Source: CAWKOH01 sp963851245
GTDB taxonomy: Bacteria > Actinomycetota > Acidimicrobiia > Acidimicrobiales > Palsa-688
DNA length: 64,000 nucleotides
Reading direction: 5' to 3'
Assembly: GCA_963851245.1 (NCBI GenBank)
Contig: CAWKOH010000009.1
Location: 248,001 to 312,000 of the forward strand
This document shows, piece by piece, positions 54,312 through 62,943 of this stretch. The position numbers and the translations under genes are program-made. Within the stretch, counting starts at the first letter, position 1; each line of letters starts with the position of its first letter. Under the pieces are notes generated by a model. The model had not been told where the DNA came from, did no database searches, and saw nothing but the letters and a program-made list of their open reading frames with translations.

Positions 54312-54392
54312 ACCCGCTCCAGCGCCCAGATCAGCCCCAGCATCGCCAGCCGCGAAGGCCACGATGCCCAGCACCACCAGAAAATCAGCCAT
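54308..54392 (-). CDS. Tiny membrane peptide upstream of kdpF, one frameshift
   Basis: MADFLVVLGIVAFAA then, one base over, AMLGLIWALERV-stop, whose TGA overlaps the kdpF GTG. Read straight through, the frame instead fuses to kdpF. About 27 residues, one membrane helix. Similar peptides precede kdpF in other actinomycetes to my recollection; role unknown. Confidence 0.5.
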
Positions 54393-54794
54393 GGGACGAT
54401 CATCGCCCCGGCCGGTCTTAACACGATCTCAACAGGAGCCCGTTTTCCTTAATAACTTCTTAACAACTCCCCACCGCCCGCCCGGCGGGGGGCCGGCCTG
54501 GCAAGGACAATGCGGACGTGTGCAACGGGTTGTTCGGCTCGATCGGGGGAGTATTCACCGCGGTAGCGTTCGGCACCGCCCAGGTGCCGGTCCTCACCCA
54601 CCTCAGCATCAACACGACTGTGGGCGACATCTTCCGCGTAGTCTGCCCGCTCGCCCGGACCGTTTGTGCGGACCGTTCGCGGGACCCGCTGGAAGGCGGA
54701 GCAGGCCCTGGCCGATTTGCGTGCCGGTGGTTCGCCAATCGGACCTTTGGGTGAACTGACGTCACCCGAACAGACTGGATCGCGCAGACGCGGT
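54393..54794. other. kdp upstream region
   Basis: An AT-rich island in GC-rich surroundings (TTCCTTAATAACTTCTTAAC near 54446) holds two TTAA-A-C units about 10 bases apart, a plausible promoter and activator site for the kdp operon. A 78-codon + strand frame (54518-54754) has no recognised family. Confidence 0.4.
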
Positions 54795-57419
54795 TTAAAG
54801 AAGGCCCTGCAGTCGGGCTCGGTCGACGGCGTCGGCGCGCGACGACACGCCGAGCTTGGCGTAGATGCTCTTGACGTGGGTTTTGACGGTGTTCACTGAC
54901 ATGAAGCATTCGCGCGAGATTCCGTCGTAGGTCAGTCGGCTCGGCAAATAGAGCAGCACGGCGCGTTCACGCTTGCTGAGCTGCACACCTGGTTGGGCGG
55001 CTGGGCGGGCTGGGAGGGGAGCGCCCAGCGCCGCCGCGAGGGAGGTACCGGCTGGCGTGTGTAATACCGCCGCGGCAGCGCGGGCCAACCGGGTCACCAC
55101 CGGTCCTTCTTCGAGGAACACCTTGACGAATCCTTCCGGGACCGCGAGTTGCACGGCGTTCGCTATGTGGTCCTTGGCGTCCGGGCGGCCGGAGTCGTCG
55201 GCGGCCCGGGCCAGGATGAGTTGGCAACTGAGCCGGTTGCGCAAGGTCGCGAAGCTGATGGGCGCCAGTCGGGTAATGGCCGCGTCGGGTTGCCCGCAGG
55301 CCAGGTCGAGTCGGGCGGCCAGGAGGGCCCGGGCCGGGCTGGCATTTGGGAGGCCGGTGATGAGCTGCTCTGCTCGGTTGATGTCGCCCGCTTCGATGCG
55401 CCAGCGGGCGGCCACGGTATCGATGATCTGCTCCAAGGCCGGGTGAGATCGGCCGATCAGGAGGTGGCGCATCTCGTCGATCATGGCGAATGTCTCGTCG
55501 AGGCCGCCGCGCCCGTTCGCGACTCGTACTTGATCGACCCGCAGCAGTATGTGGTAGACGACCGCTTCGGGATGGCGTCGGGCGATGTCGTCCAGGCGTT
55601 GGAAGGTCGCGGTGGCCTCGCCGAGCTGGTTGCGTTCGGTGAGTACTCCGGCCCGGGCCAGGTAGGCGTCGAGGGTACCCAGGTGGGCTTCCAGGCCCAG
55701 GGCGCTGGCGGCGGCCAGCGCCCTGGTGGCCTGACGGTCGGCTTCGCCCAAATGCCCCCGCCGCAGGGCGATCCGTCCGGCGACGGCCGGCGCCACCAGC
55801 AGCCGGGCCACCTCGTCGCCTACCGGTTCGCCGGTCAGAACCTCTTCGGCTTGGTCGGGCTGGTCGACGAGGAGCCAGGCCCGGGCCAGGTTCGGTCGAA
55901 GCCGGGCTCCGACGACGCCCAGGTCGACACCGCCATCGATCGCCTCCAGGGCGCGCCGGCCGGGAAATGGCCCGTCGTCGGCGGCCCCGCTGACGGTGAA
56001 AGCCAATAGTCGCAATGCGTCGAGCGTGCCGACGTCCCCGGCCCGAGGCTCGGGGTCGTCGGCGAGTCGCAGCGCAGCCCGTTCCAGCCAGGCCAGCCCT
56101 TCGTCGGTCCGGCCTAGCAGGCCGAGCGCCAGCGCGTAGGTAAGCATGCGGGCGACCGATCCCGCCGCCAGCTCCTGCGGAAATAAATCGACCCAGGCCG
56201 CGGCGGCCCTCTTGTCGGCGTGGTCGGAGCGCTCGAAGGCGTTCGTGAAAGCCAGCGAGAACGCCCGGTCGGTGTCCCCGGCGGCCAGCAGGTGGCCGAC
56301 GGCGCCCACGAAATCGCCACGCCCTTCGAGCACCGCGGCGGCGACGCCATGCAGCCTGGGCGCAGCGCCCGGTCGGCGCCTCACCAGCTCGGCCCGCAGC
56401 ATCTCCCCCAGGAGCGGGTGGTAGCGGTAACTCGAGCGGTCGGTGCTGGTGGCAACGAGGAACGGCATGTCTGCCTCCAGGCCGCGTAGCACGACCGAGC
56501 TGTCGCGGCGGCCCGAGAGGGCATCGCAGAGATCGGCGTCGAGCACATCTGCGATCGAGGTGGACAATAAGAAGTCCGACATCTGGTCCGACTGTCCATC
56601 GAGGACCTCGCTGACCAGCAGGTCGGCCACCATGCGGTGGCGGCCGGAGAACTCGTGCGCTGCGGCCGAAGCATCAGGGCGGTCTCGAATGGCGGTGGCG
56701 GCCAGCCGCAGGCCCGCCGCCCAGCCCTCGGTGTGGCGCCAGAGTTCCTCGATGTCGCCGGGACCGAGCCTGTGCTCATCGAGCGCGGCGAACAGTTGCG
56801 ACGTCTCGGGTGCGGTGAACGCCAGGTGCCGGTGGCGAACTTCGACCAGCCAGGAGCGTGCCCTCCGGCGCGCCAGGGGCAGGAGTGGGTCGAGCCGGCT
56901 GGTGAACACCAGTTGGACGTTTCTGGGCAGATGTTCGACCACCCAGGCCAGGTCCTCGACGATGGCGGGGTCGCGAAGGAAATGCACGTCGTCGAGGACG
57001 ACGACCACCGAGCCCTCGACCAATGACATATCCATCAGGAGCCGATCGAGAAACTCCTGTCGAGATCGGCGCACGTCGGTTGCCAGTTCGACGGCGCCAA
57101 CGAATCCGCCCGGCACGGCTCTCTCGAACCCGACGGCCAGCGCCAGCCAGAACCGCTCCGGTCGATCGTCCCCGACATCGAGGGTCACCCACTCCCGGCC
57201 CACGTCCTCCAGGGTCTGGAACCACTGTGCCACCATCACCGTCTTGCCCGAGGCCGGACCCGCGGAGACCAGCGCCAGCCGCCACTCGGTGCCCGCCAGC
57301 GCCTGGCTCAAACGGGGGCGCGCCACGACCCGTTCGGGCACCACGGGCGATCCGTACTTCGACCGCACGATCGGCAGCCGGTCCGTAGTAGCACGCTCGC
57401 GACTGTCCTGAATGACCAT
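54795..57419 (-). CDS. MalT/LuxR-type large ATP-binding regulator
   Basis: 874 residues from ATG 57419 (MVIQDSRERATTDRLPIVRS); an in-frame start at 57473 adds 18 residues. STAND-type NTPase: RLALVSAGPASGKTVMVAQW (Walker A), SVVVVLDDVHFLRDPAIVED (Walker B), LPRNVQLVFTSRLDPLLPLA. Then winged-helix and TPR-like helical repeats (about residues 330-780), and a C-terminal LuxR HTH: LSKRERAVLLYLPSRLTYDG and MSVNTVKTHVKSIYAKLGVS-SRADAVDRA. MalT-like proteins sense a small inducer. It lies upstream of kdp on the same strand but 400 bases away. Intact over 2.6 kb. Confidence 0.9.
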   Translation of the reverse strand: MVIQDSRERATTDRLPIVRSKYGSPVVPERVVARPRLSQALAGTEWRLALVSAGPASGKTVMVAQWFQTLEDVGREWVTLDVGDDRPERFWLALAVGFERAVPGGFVGAVELATDVRRSRQEFLDRLLMDMSLVEGSVVVVLDDVHFLRDPAIVEDLAWVVEHLPRNVQLVFTSRLDPLLPLARRRARSWLVEVRHRHLAFTAPETSQLFAALDEHRLGPGDIEELWRHTEGWAAGLRLAATAIRDRPDASAAAHEFSGRHRMVADLLVSEVLDGQSDQMSDFLLSTSIADVLDADLCDALSGRRDSSVVLRGLEADMPFLVATSTDRSSYRYHPLLGEMLRAELVRRRPGAAPRLHGVAAAVLEGRGDFVGAVGHLLAAGDTDRAFSLAFTNAFERSDHADKRAAAAWVDLFPQELAAGSVARMLTYALALGLLGRTDEGLAWLERAALRLADDPEPRAGDVGTLDALRLLAFTVSGAADDGPFPGRRALEAIDGGVDLGVVGARLRPNLARAWLLVDQPDQAEEVLTGEPVGDEVARLLVAPAVAGRIALRRGHLGEADRQATRALAAASALGLEAHLGTLDAYLARAGVLTERNQLGEATATFQRLDDIARRHPEAVVYHILLRVDQVRVANGRGGLDETFAMIDEMRHLLIGRSHPALEQIIDTVAARWRIEAGDINRAEQLITGLPNASPARALLAARLDLACGQPDAAITRLAPISFATLRNRLSCQLILARAADDSGRPDAKDHIANAVQLAVPEGFVKVFLEEGPVVTRLARAAAAVLHTPAGTSLAAALGAPLPARPAAQPGVQLSKRERAVLLYLPSRLTYDGISRECFMSVNTVKTHVKSIYAKLGVSSRADAVDRARLQGLL

Positions 57420-57530
57420 GTCGCTCCTGATACGAGCACGCGTACTACTCCAGCTCCCAGGGCCGAAAGTCACACCTCAGGCGTCAAATGATGAATTTCC
57501 ACCCGAAAGAAGTGAGGAAAGGTCACCCTC

Positions 57531-57785
57531 TTGGACGATCTACTCCAGCGCATGGCACCTTCGGGCTGGTCCATCGACGACCAATACGTGATCACCGTCC
57601 GAGGTGTCGCCGGCCCCGCAGTCCGCACCGCGTTCGCCGACCTACAGGTGACCGCGCTCGACAAAACCACCCTCCTGGGCGGCACACTCCTCGACCAGGC
57701 TGCCTTACCCGGCGTCCTCCAACGCATCCAGAACCTCGGCCTGGAAGTCATCGACGTACGTCGGGAAGCCCAGCCACAGAGATGA
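57531..57785 (+). CDS. Small hypothetical protein
   Basis: 84 residues starting at TTG 57531: LDDLLQRMAPSGWSIDDQYV, ITVRGVAGPAVRTAFADLQV, LGGTLLDQAALPGVLQRIQN and LGLEVIDVRR. An alpha-beta fold with a G-x-LLDQAAL-x-GVL-x-RI segment common in small actinobacterial proteins next to LuxR regulators. Divergent from the MalT-like gene. Preceded by AGAAGTGAGGAAAGG. Function unknown. Confidence 0.65.
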   Translation: MDDLLQRMAPSGWSIDDQYVITVRGVAGPAVRTAFADLQVTALDKTTLLGGTLLDQAALPGVLQRIQNLGLEVIDVRREAQPQR

Positions 57786-58121
57786 TCTGTCAGTCTGGCC
57801 ACCTCCTCGTAATCGGTCGCCGGCGAAGCCACGAGTCAACGCCGAGAAGGCGAAGTTCGGGGAGAGCGACCAGACGATGCTCGCCGCGCCCGTAAGGAGC
57901 CGCCTGGAGGGAGGAACTGTCGCAATCATCGGTGAACACGACCGAGATCAGATCCCCAGAGCATTCGGCCGAGCTGAGATTCCTCACTCGATCGAACGTC
58001 ATCTTCGCCGGAATCCACCCGGTTCAGGTGAAACGAGATCACCCGCCAAGAGGATCAACTGCCAACAGGTTCGATCGCCGTTCAAAGCCACGACGCCAGG
58101 CTGCTCTCAGCGGCCGCAGCC
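57786..58121. other. No gene recognised
   Basis: Short open frames only, on both strands. Confidence 0.3.
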
Positions 58122-58136
58122 ATGGAGGTTCATGTT

Positions 58137-58577
58137 ATGCCCACAGCTCTTCAAGCAGACTCAATGGGCCCGGTCGACGTGGCCGTGATCCTTTTCGAGG
58201 GTAGCCAGTTCAACGGGGACGTAGGTCCTGCGATCGCAGAGCTGGCCGAGAGCGGAACGGTCCGGGTCATCGACCTCGCCTTCGTGCGCAAGGAAACCGA
58301 CGAGTCCATCTCGGTCGTAGAGGTGAGCGAGGCAGATGTCGGTGACACGTTCAAGCGTATCAACGAGTCGCAGTTCGACCTGCTAAGCGACGAAGATCTA
58401 AGCGACATCGCCAACGGGTTGGATCCCGGCTCGTCTGCTCTGGTCGTCGTGTGGGAGAACAGCTGGGCCGCTCGCATGGCCGCGGCGGTCCGCGCCTCTC
58501 GAGGGCGAGTGATCGACTTCGAGCGGATCCCCGCCGACAGAGTGGTGCGGGCCATCGCAGCACTAAACGAGGAATAG
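58137..58577 (+). CDS. DUF6325 family protein
   Basis: 146 residues from ATG 58137. MGPVDVAVILFEGSQFNGDV, GPAIAELAESGTVRVIDLAF and VRKETDESISVVEVSEADVG, then DLLSDEDLSDIANGLDPGSS, ALVVVWENSWAARMAAAVRA and RGRVIDFERIPADRVVRAIA. This is the DUF6325 pattern (membrane-associated-like stress proteins, function unknown). The family is nearly always next to a SHOCT protein, as here (8 bases apart). Confidence 0.85.
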   Translation: MPTALQADSMGPVDVAVILFEGSQFNGDVGPAIAELAESGTVRVIDLAFVRKETDESISVVEVSEADVGDTFKRINESQFDLLSDEDLSDIANGLDPGSSALVVVWENSWAARMAAAVRASRGRVIDFERIPADRVVRAIAALNEE

Positions 58578-58585
58578 GAGAAATC

Positions 58586-58897
58586 ATGCCCCGACGCATG
58601 GGACGTCCCGGACTCATGGGCACCATGGCCCGGACCGCGGTCATCGCTGGCACCGCCACCGCAGTGTCCGGAGCCGTGAAGAAGAAAGGCGCGCAGAGCG
58701 CGGCCCAACAACAGCAAGCGGCCGCGGCCCAACAGCAAGCGGCGGCGGACCAACAGCAGGCAGCCGCAGCCGCTGCGCCCGCGCCGTCGTCCGAGGACAG
58801 GATGGCCAAGATCAAAGAACTGGGAGAGATGAAGACCCAGGGCCTACTGACCGACGAGGAATTCGCTGCGGAGAAAGCGAAAATCCTCGCCAGTTAG
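58586..58897 (+). CDS. SHOCT domain protein with Ala/Gln repeat linker
   Basis: 103 residues: MPRRMGRPGLMGTMARTAVI, then a GAVKKKGAQS segment, a linker of three AAQQQ-type repeats (58700-58770) and the SHOCT domain DRMAKIKELGEMKTQGLLTD-EEFAAEKAKILAS. SHOCT domains are short helical hairpins at protein ends, thought to aid oligomerisation. The glutamine-alanine repeat is coded by CAACAGCAAGCGGC units and may vary in length. Confidence 0.88.
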   Translation: MPRRMGRPGLMGTMARTAVIAGTATAVSGAVKKKGAQSAAQQQQAAAAQQQAAADQQQAAAAAAPAPSSEDRMAKIKELGEMKTQGLLTDEEFAAEKAKILAS

Positions 58898-59170
58898 ACG
58901 ATGCCCTTAGTCCCGCCATACGCTGGCCTGGATCGTCGTGCCTATCCAACCTGGCGGATGAACACCAGCCTGCGGGACGGGTCTCCTCAACGACGCTCTG
59001 ACCCCCGACTCCTTGATGACGGAGCCCGACGTGCCCAGCCGTGCGTGGCACCGAGAAGGGCATTTGCGAAAAGACACCGGGGTCCCCAGCCAGGTCACCT
59101 GACCGAGTGCACATTGTTCGTCTCAAATGGAGGTTAGTTAAATGACAGCCCACCTGAACGGTATATACCG
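58898..59170. other. No gene recognised
   Basis: A 78-codon + strand frame (58901-59137) is Arg-rich and has no recognised family. Confidence 0.3.
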
Positions 59171-59374
59171 ATGATCGGCGCCGCCGGGGGTGCCATTTTT
59201 GGAGGCCTGATCGGCTTCCTTCTGTGGATCGTGATCATGGCCTGGATCTACAACCTCGCAAAGCGCAAGGGCCGTCACGCCCTGGGCTGGCTGATCCTCG
59301 GCTTCTTCTTCTCCATTATCACCCTGGTCGTCTTGTTGCTGCTGCCTTCCAAGCGCACAACATATGCGGCCTGA
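59171..59374 (+). CDS. Small two-helix membrane protein
   Basis: 67 residues: MIGAAGGAIFGGLIGFLLWI, VIMAWIYNLAKRKGRHALGW and FFFSIITLVVLLLLPSKRTT. The I-x-N-x-A-x-x-K-G-R-x-x-LGW-x-x-LG-x-FF motif is common in small actinobacterial and cyanobacterial membrane proteins. Function unknown. Confidence 0.6.
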   Translation: MIGAAGGAIFGGLIGFLLWIVIMAWIYNLAKRKGRHALGWLILGFFFSIITLVVLLLLPSKRTTYAA

Positions 59375-59700
59375 TCGGCTCGAATCGACCGCGTAACTTG
59401 CCGGTTTAGCATCCCTCCAAGGCGGAGTTGGAGGAGTACCTCCAGAGCTGGGAGGCCAGCCGCCGGTGAACTAGCCGGTTACCGCGGTTGTGTTGCCGAT
59501 GGTTGGGGTGCATACTGCTGTTTGCACTCCGTGTCGTCAGATCTTTGTCCCTGGACCCTGGCGAGTCTCCTCGACGCCACGGCCCGACCGCACGTTGCGG
59601 AGCCGGTGCCTAAACCGAGACGAGGAATCTATGAGGCGACGGCGACCATGTCCCTTTCCTTCGACGCGGGGTCCTTTCTCAGGTTGTGCGGCGGCCGCTG
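59375..59700. other. Mostly non-coding; short helical remnant
   Basis: HPSKAELEEYLQSWEASRR-stop (about 59409-59468) looks like the tail of a small helical (DUF5320-like) protein; no start is seen. Nothing else recognised. Confidence 0.3.
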
Positions 59701-61123
59701 ATGGCTGACCACATGGTTGGCGATCCCGGCCATGGTGGGACGGGCGAGGGCTTTGTGGATGAGGTGGTGGCATCGGCGCTGGTGGAGGCGGCGCCTGACG
59801 GGATGGTGATGGTGGACGAGCAGGGGCAGATTCTGCTGGTCAACCGCCAGGTGGAGGAGTTGTTCGGCTACGGGCGTGATGATCTGGTGGGACAGCCGGT
59901 CGAGGTGCTTCTCCCCGATGCCCTGCGGCAGGGCGCATCGGGCCCATCGGACCCGGTTTGGGGCCGAGCCGCGGACCCGCACCATGGGCGCCGGGTTACG
60001 ACTGTGGGCTCGCCGCGCCGACGGTGCCGAGTTCCCGGTCGAAATCAGTTTGAGCCCGTTGCGCACCGACTCGGGCCTACAGGTCATCGCGGCCGTGCGC
60101 GACATCACCGCCCGCGTCGCGGTCGAGAGCGAGGCGGCCCACGTCCGTGGCGTCTTGGACGCCACCAGCGACGCGGTATTGATGTTCGAGCGCGACACCC
60201 TGCGGTTCACCTATGTGAACCAGGGCGCTATCGCGCACTTGGGCTACAGCCGCGACGAGCTGCTCTGCATGGGCCCGCTGCACATCAAGCCCATGTTCAG
60301 CGAAACGCAGTTCCGGGCCCTCATCGACAGCCTCTCGCCCGGACAGTCCCACACCTACACCACGGTGCACCGACACAAGAACGGGTCCGACATCCCTGTC
60401 GAGGCGGTCCTCCAGCACCCCGTCGATGATCTGGGGGGCGGCTCGGGATGGGTGGTGTCGATCGCCCGGGATCTGACCGCACGGCTGGAGATGGAACAGC
60501 GGACCAAGACGGCCGAGCGCGAAGTGGCCGTGCTGGAGGACCGGGAACGCATCGCCCGAGACCTGCATGATCGGGTGATCCAGCGCCTCTTCGCCGCCGG
60601 TCTGGGGATCGAGGCGTTCCGCAAACGGGCCGGCGACCCGCTTCTTTCCGCACGACTCGGTCAGGTGGTGGGCGAACTCGACGACACCATCCGCGAGCTT
60701 CGCTCCTCCATCTTCCAGCTGACCCTGACCTCGTCGACCGATTCCCTACGAGCCAAGATCCACCAGGTGTGCGCCGACGAGCGAGCGGCGTTGGGATTCG
60801 ACCCGATCGTGCGTTTCGACGGGCCGGTTGACACCGCTGGTGACGAAGTCGGCGATCACCTTCTGGCCGTGCTGCGAGAGGCGCTCTCGAACGTGGCCCA
60901 CCATGCCCAGGCCACCAGGGTTCAGGTCAGCGTCGTCGTCGCCAAGGACCTGGTCATGTGGATCGACGACAACGGTATCGGCCTGCCCGCCCCCGCCAGC
61001 CAAGGAGGAGGCAACGGGCTAGCCAACATGGCGGCTAGGGCCCAAAAGCTCGACGGCACCTGCGCCCTCAGCCCGGCAAGTCCCTCAGGGACCACCCTTG
61101 AATGGCGCGTCCCCCTACCCTGA
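59701..61123 (+). CDS. PAS sensor histidine kinase (DevS/NarX-like), one frameshift
   Basis: From ATG 59701: MADHMVGDPGHGGTGEGFVD, PAS-1 ALVEAAPDGMVMVDEQGQIL then VNRQVEELFGYGRDDLVGQP. A slip near 59925; then RRADGAEFPVEISLSPLRTD. PAS-2 is GVLDATSDAVLMFERDTLRF and VEAVLQHPVDDLGGGSGWVV. The HisKA_3 dimer domain is LEDRERIARDLHDRVIQRLF (His in DLHD). The HATPase_c domain is AVLREALSNVAHHAQATRVQ (N box), VMWIDDNGIGLPAPASQGGG and NGLANMAARAQKLDGTCALS. About 470 residues. No response regulator is adjacent. Confidence 0.9.
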
Positions 61124-61139
61124 AAGGGAACCCTAAGCG

Positions 61140-61257
61140 ATCCCAGCGCGACAACGCCCGAGGGCCGGCAGCCGTCGATCACCCGGGTAAGGGCGACCGG
61201 TTTGGTCGGGTGGTCCTTTGCCGCTTCTTTTAGCACGGTTGCGAGGTTCAGGCTCAT
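61140..61257 (-). pseudogene. Acyl-CoA synthetase N-terminal fragment
   Basis: MSLNLATVLKEAAKDHPTKP then VALTRVIDGC. The start closely resembles AMP-dependent long-chain acyl-CoA ligases (NLA-x-x-L-x-x-SA-x-x-P-x-K-x-A). After about 30 residues similarity ends and the histidine kinase gene lies convergent. The remaining 500 residues are absent. Confidence 0.4.
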
Positions 61258-61468
61258 AACTGCTCACTTCCTCGGATGACTTCCTCCGGCAAACCGTCCA
61301 GGAACCGGCAGACGGGCGGCCTCAGTCCTCTGTGTGACGGTAGGTGGGTAAGCCCGCCGCTCCACTTGCTCTCATGCCCACGAGTTAGGTCCCTATGGCC
61401 CTAACGCCAGCGGAGCGGGGATGCGACCATTGAATTGGCCCGAGGTTGGAGAGGAGGTGAGTAGGCCG
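61258..61468. other. No gene recognised
   Basis: Spacer before the next small gene. GGAGAGGAGG at about 61448 is a strong ribosome site for the gene at 61469. Confidence 0.35.
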
Positions 61469-61695
61469 TGACCTCCGATGTCCAGCGTTGTGGGTTGGTG
61501 CTGCGCCAGACCGCGAAGATGATCGACCAGCTGTGGCAAGACGCTGTCGAGCAGGGGCTCGACACGGCTGGCGACTTGGCCCAGGCCAGTTACGCACTGC
61601 ACCGTGCTTTGGTCTACATCGATTCGGTGTCCGTGGCTCGCCATGGAGCCTCCGGGCCCTCAGAGATAGTCATGGTTAAGTCGAGTGAAGAGTGA
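61469..61695 (+). CDS. Small hypothetical helical protein
   Basis: 75 residues from GTG 61469 behind GGAGAGGAGG. MTSDVQRCGLVLRQTAKMID, QLWQDAVEQGLDTAGDLAQA and SYALHRALVYIDSVSVAR. All-helical; no family recognised. The stop overlaps the next start (GAGTGAG). Confidence 0.55.
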
Positions 61696-61826
61696 GTCAT
61701 GGTTTTGTAAGAGTCAATCGGCCTCAGGTCTATGCCCACCTGCTCCGGTTGGGCGAAGCCGGGCTGGTCGAATCCGATGACGGACTCGTGCTTCGACGAG
61801 CCAGCCGTATCCGGCTGAGACCTTGA
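61692..61826 (+). CDS. Very small winged-helix-like protein
   Basis: 44 residues from GTG 61692: VSHGFVRVNRPQVYAHLLRL, GEAGLVESDDGLVLRRASRI-RLRP. Recognition-helix plus wing pattern (HLLRLGEAGLVES-D). It overlaps the preceding stop by three bases, so the two are coupled. It could be the tail of a larger regulator or a true mini-protein. Confidence 0.4.
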   Translation: MSHGFVRVNRPQVYAHLLRLGEAGLVESDDGLVLRRASRIRLRP

Positions 61827-62073
61827 CCGAACGCTCGCCTTAAAGCGTTTGGTCAGATATGACATCGAGGTCGTGGAAGTTCAGCTCTTTTGTGACCTCC
61901 CGGTACCGATTCGCGAAAGATTGGCAGAAGATGGGTCGTCGAGGATGCCCGATTGGCCAAAACAATCCTGCCGCCCGAACAGGCCAGTGGTTGCGCCGGT
62001 ATGCTCGGCCGCCTCGAACTCGAACCCTGACCATTCGTATTCGGAGGCCCTTAATTAACGGAGGGGGATTGTG

Positions 62074-62397
62074 ATGACGACATTCGTAGTGAGACTTGTG
62101 CACACCTCGGACCAATGTCCGACCGCCAACTCGAAGGTTCGTGACCGCGTGGTCGGCGGAGCGGCCGAAATACCCGTTCTGGCCCAAAAGCTGGGCGTGA
62201 AGATAGTGACCGGCCCTCTCGTTCTGGCCTCCGAGCACGAGTCCGTGGCCGTGGTCGAGGCGAACGGAGTTGAGGCCGTCAACGACTTCATCCAGCAGAG
62301 CGGTCTGATTCAGTGGAACTCCGTGCGGGTGTCGCTGGCTGAGCCGCTGCAGGACGCGCTCAGCCATATCGACTCAATGCCGCCGGCTATTTACTGA
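62074..62397 (+). CDS. Small alpha-beta barrel protein (GYD/DUF3303-like)
   Basis: 107 residues from ATG 62074 behind GGAGGGG. MTTFVVRLVHTSDQCPTANS, VRDRVVGGAAEIPVLAQKLG, VKIVTGPLVLASEHESVAVV and EANGVEAVNDFIQQSGLIQW. Ferredoxin-like dimeric barrel order, with HTSDQCPTANS conserved in this type. Function unknown; often among small stress genes. Confidence 0.65.
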   Translation: MTTFVVRLVHTSDQCPTANSKVRDRVVGGAAEIPVLAQKLGVKIVTGPLVLASEHESVAVVEANGVEAVNDFIQQSGLIQWNSVRVSLAEPLQDALSHIDSMPPAIY

Positions 62398-62463
62398 CTT
62401 CGAGACGATCGAGATCCCGCCCGGGGGGACTCCGCTCCTGTCGCGACATCTAGGCTCACCTCG

Positions 62464-62760
62464 ATGCCTGCAGCCGAGGACGAATGGAGCGGGATGGATC
62501 CGGTCGTGGCGCGCGAGCTTCGGCGGGACGCCGCGGCGGAGTGGATTCGCAAGAAGTCGACCGCGGCCGGCCGGGAGTGCCCGGTCTGCCAGACCAGTGT
62601 GTGGACGGTCACTGACGTCCAGGAGGTCCGGCCGTTCAGCCATATAGATCCGGCCGACGGCGGGCTGGTCATTCCGGTATTCCTCCTTGTGTGTGAGAAC
62701 TGCGGCTACTGCCGCATGTTCAACGCCATCAAGGCGGGGGTCGTAGCAGGACACGCATGA
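62464..62760 (+). CDS. Zinc-ribbon protein
   Basis: 98 residues: MPAAEDEWSGMDPVVAREL, ECPVCQTSVWTVTDVQEVRP, GGLVIPVFLLVCENCGYCRM and FNAIKAGVV. CPVC...CENCGY forms one zinc ribbon; the fold matches small bacterial zinc-ribbon proteins that end FN-x-x-x-AG. Function unknown. Confidence 0.7.
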   Translation: MPAAEDEWSGMDPVVARELRRDAAAEWIRKKSTAAGRECPVCQTSVWTVTDVQEVRPFSHIDPADGGLVIPVFLLVCENCGYCRMFNAIKAGVVAGHA

Positions 62761-62905
62761 CAGGCGTCATGCGTCCTGCTGGCGTCCAACCGAGATGTAC
62801 GAACTCGGCGGCCACTCGGATTTGTCCCGCTCCCGCAGATCGACGACGGCGGCCTCGGCCCTGCGTATCTCCGTAGTCACGAGGGTTCCGGCTACTTGAC
62901 GCCAC

Positions 62906-62935
62906 TTGACATGTGACCATTTGGTCACCTATCGT
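62906..62935 (+). promoter_or_regulatory. Promoter with embedded ArsR-type operator
   Basis: -35 TTGACA (62906) and -10 TATCGT (62930) with 18 bases between. The spacer is filled by GTGACCATTTGGTCAC (62913-62928), a perfect 7-2-7 palindrome. The start codon is 9 bases after the -10, so the transcript is nearly leaderless. The placement implies autorepression by the ArsR-type product. Confidence 0.75.
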
Positions 62936-62943
62936 ATGGAGTC

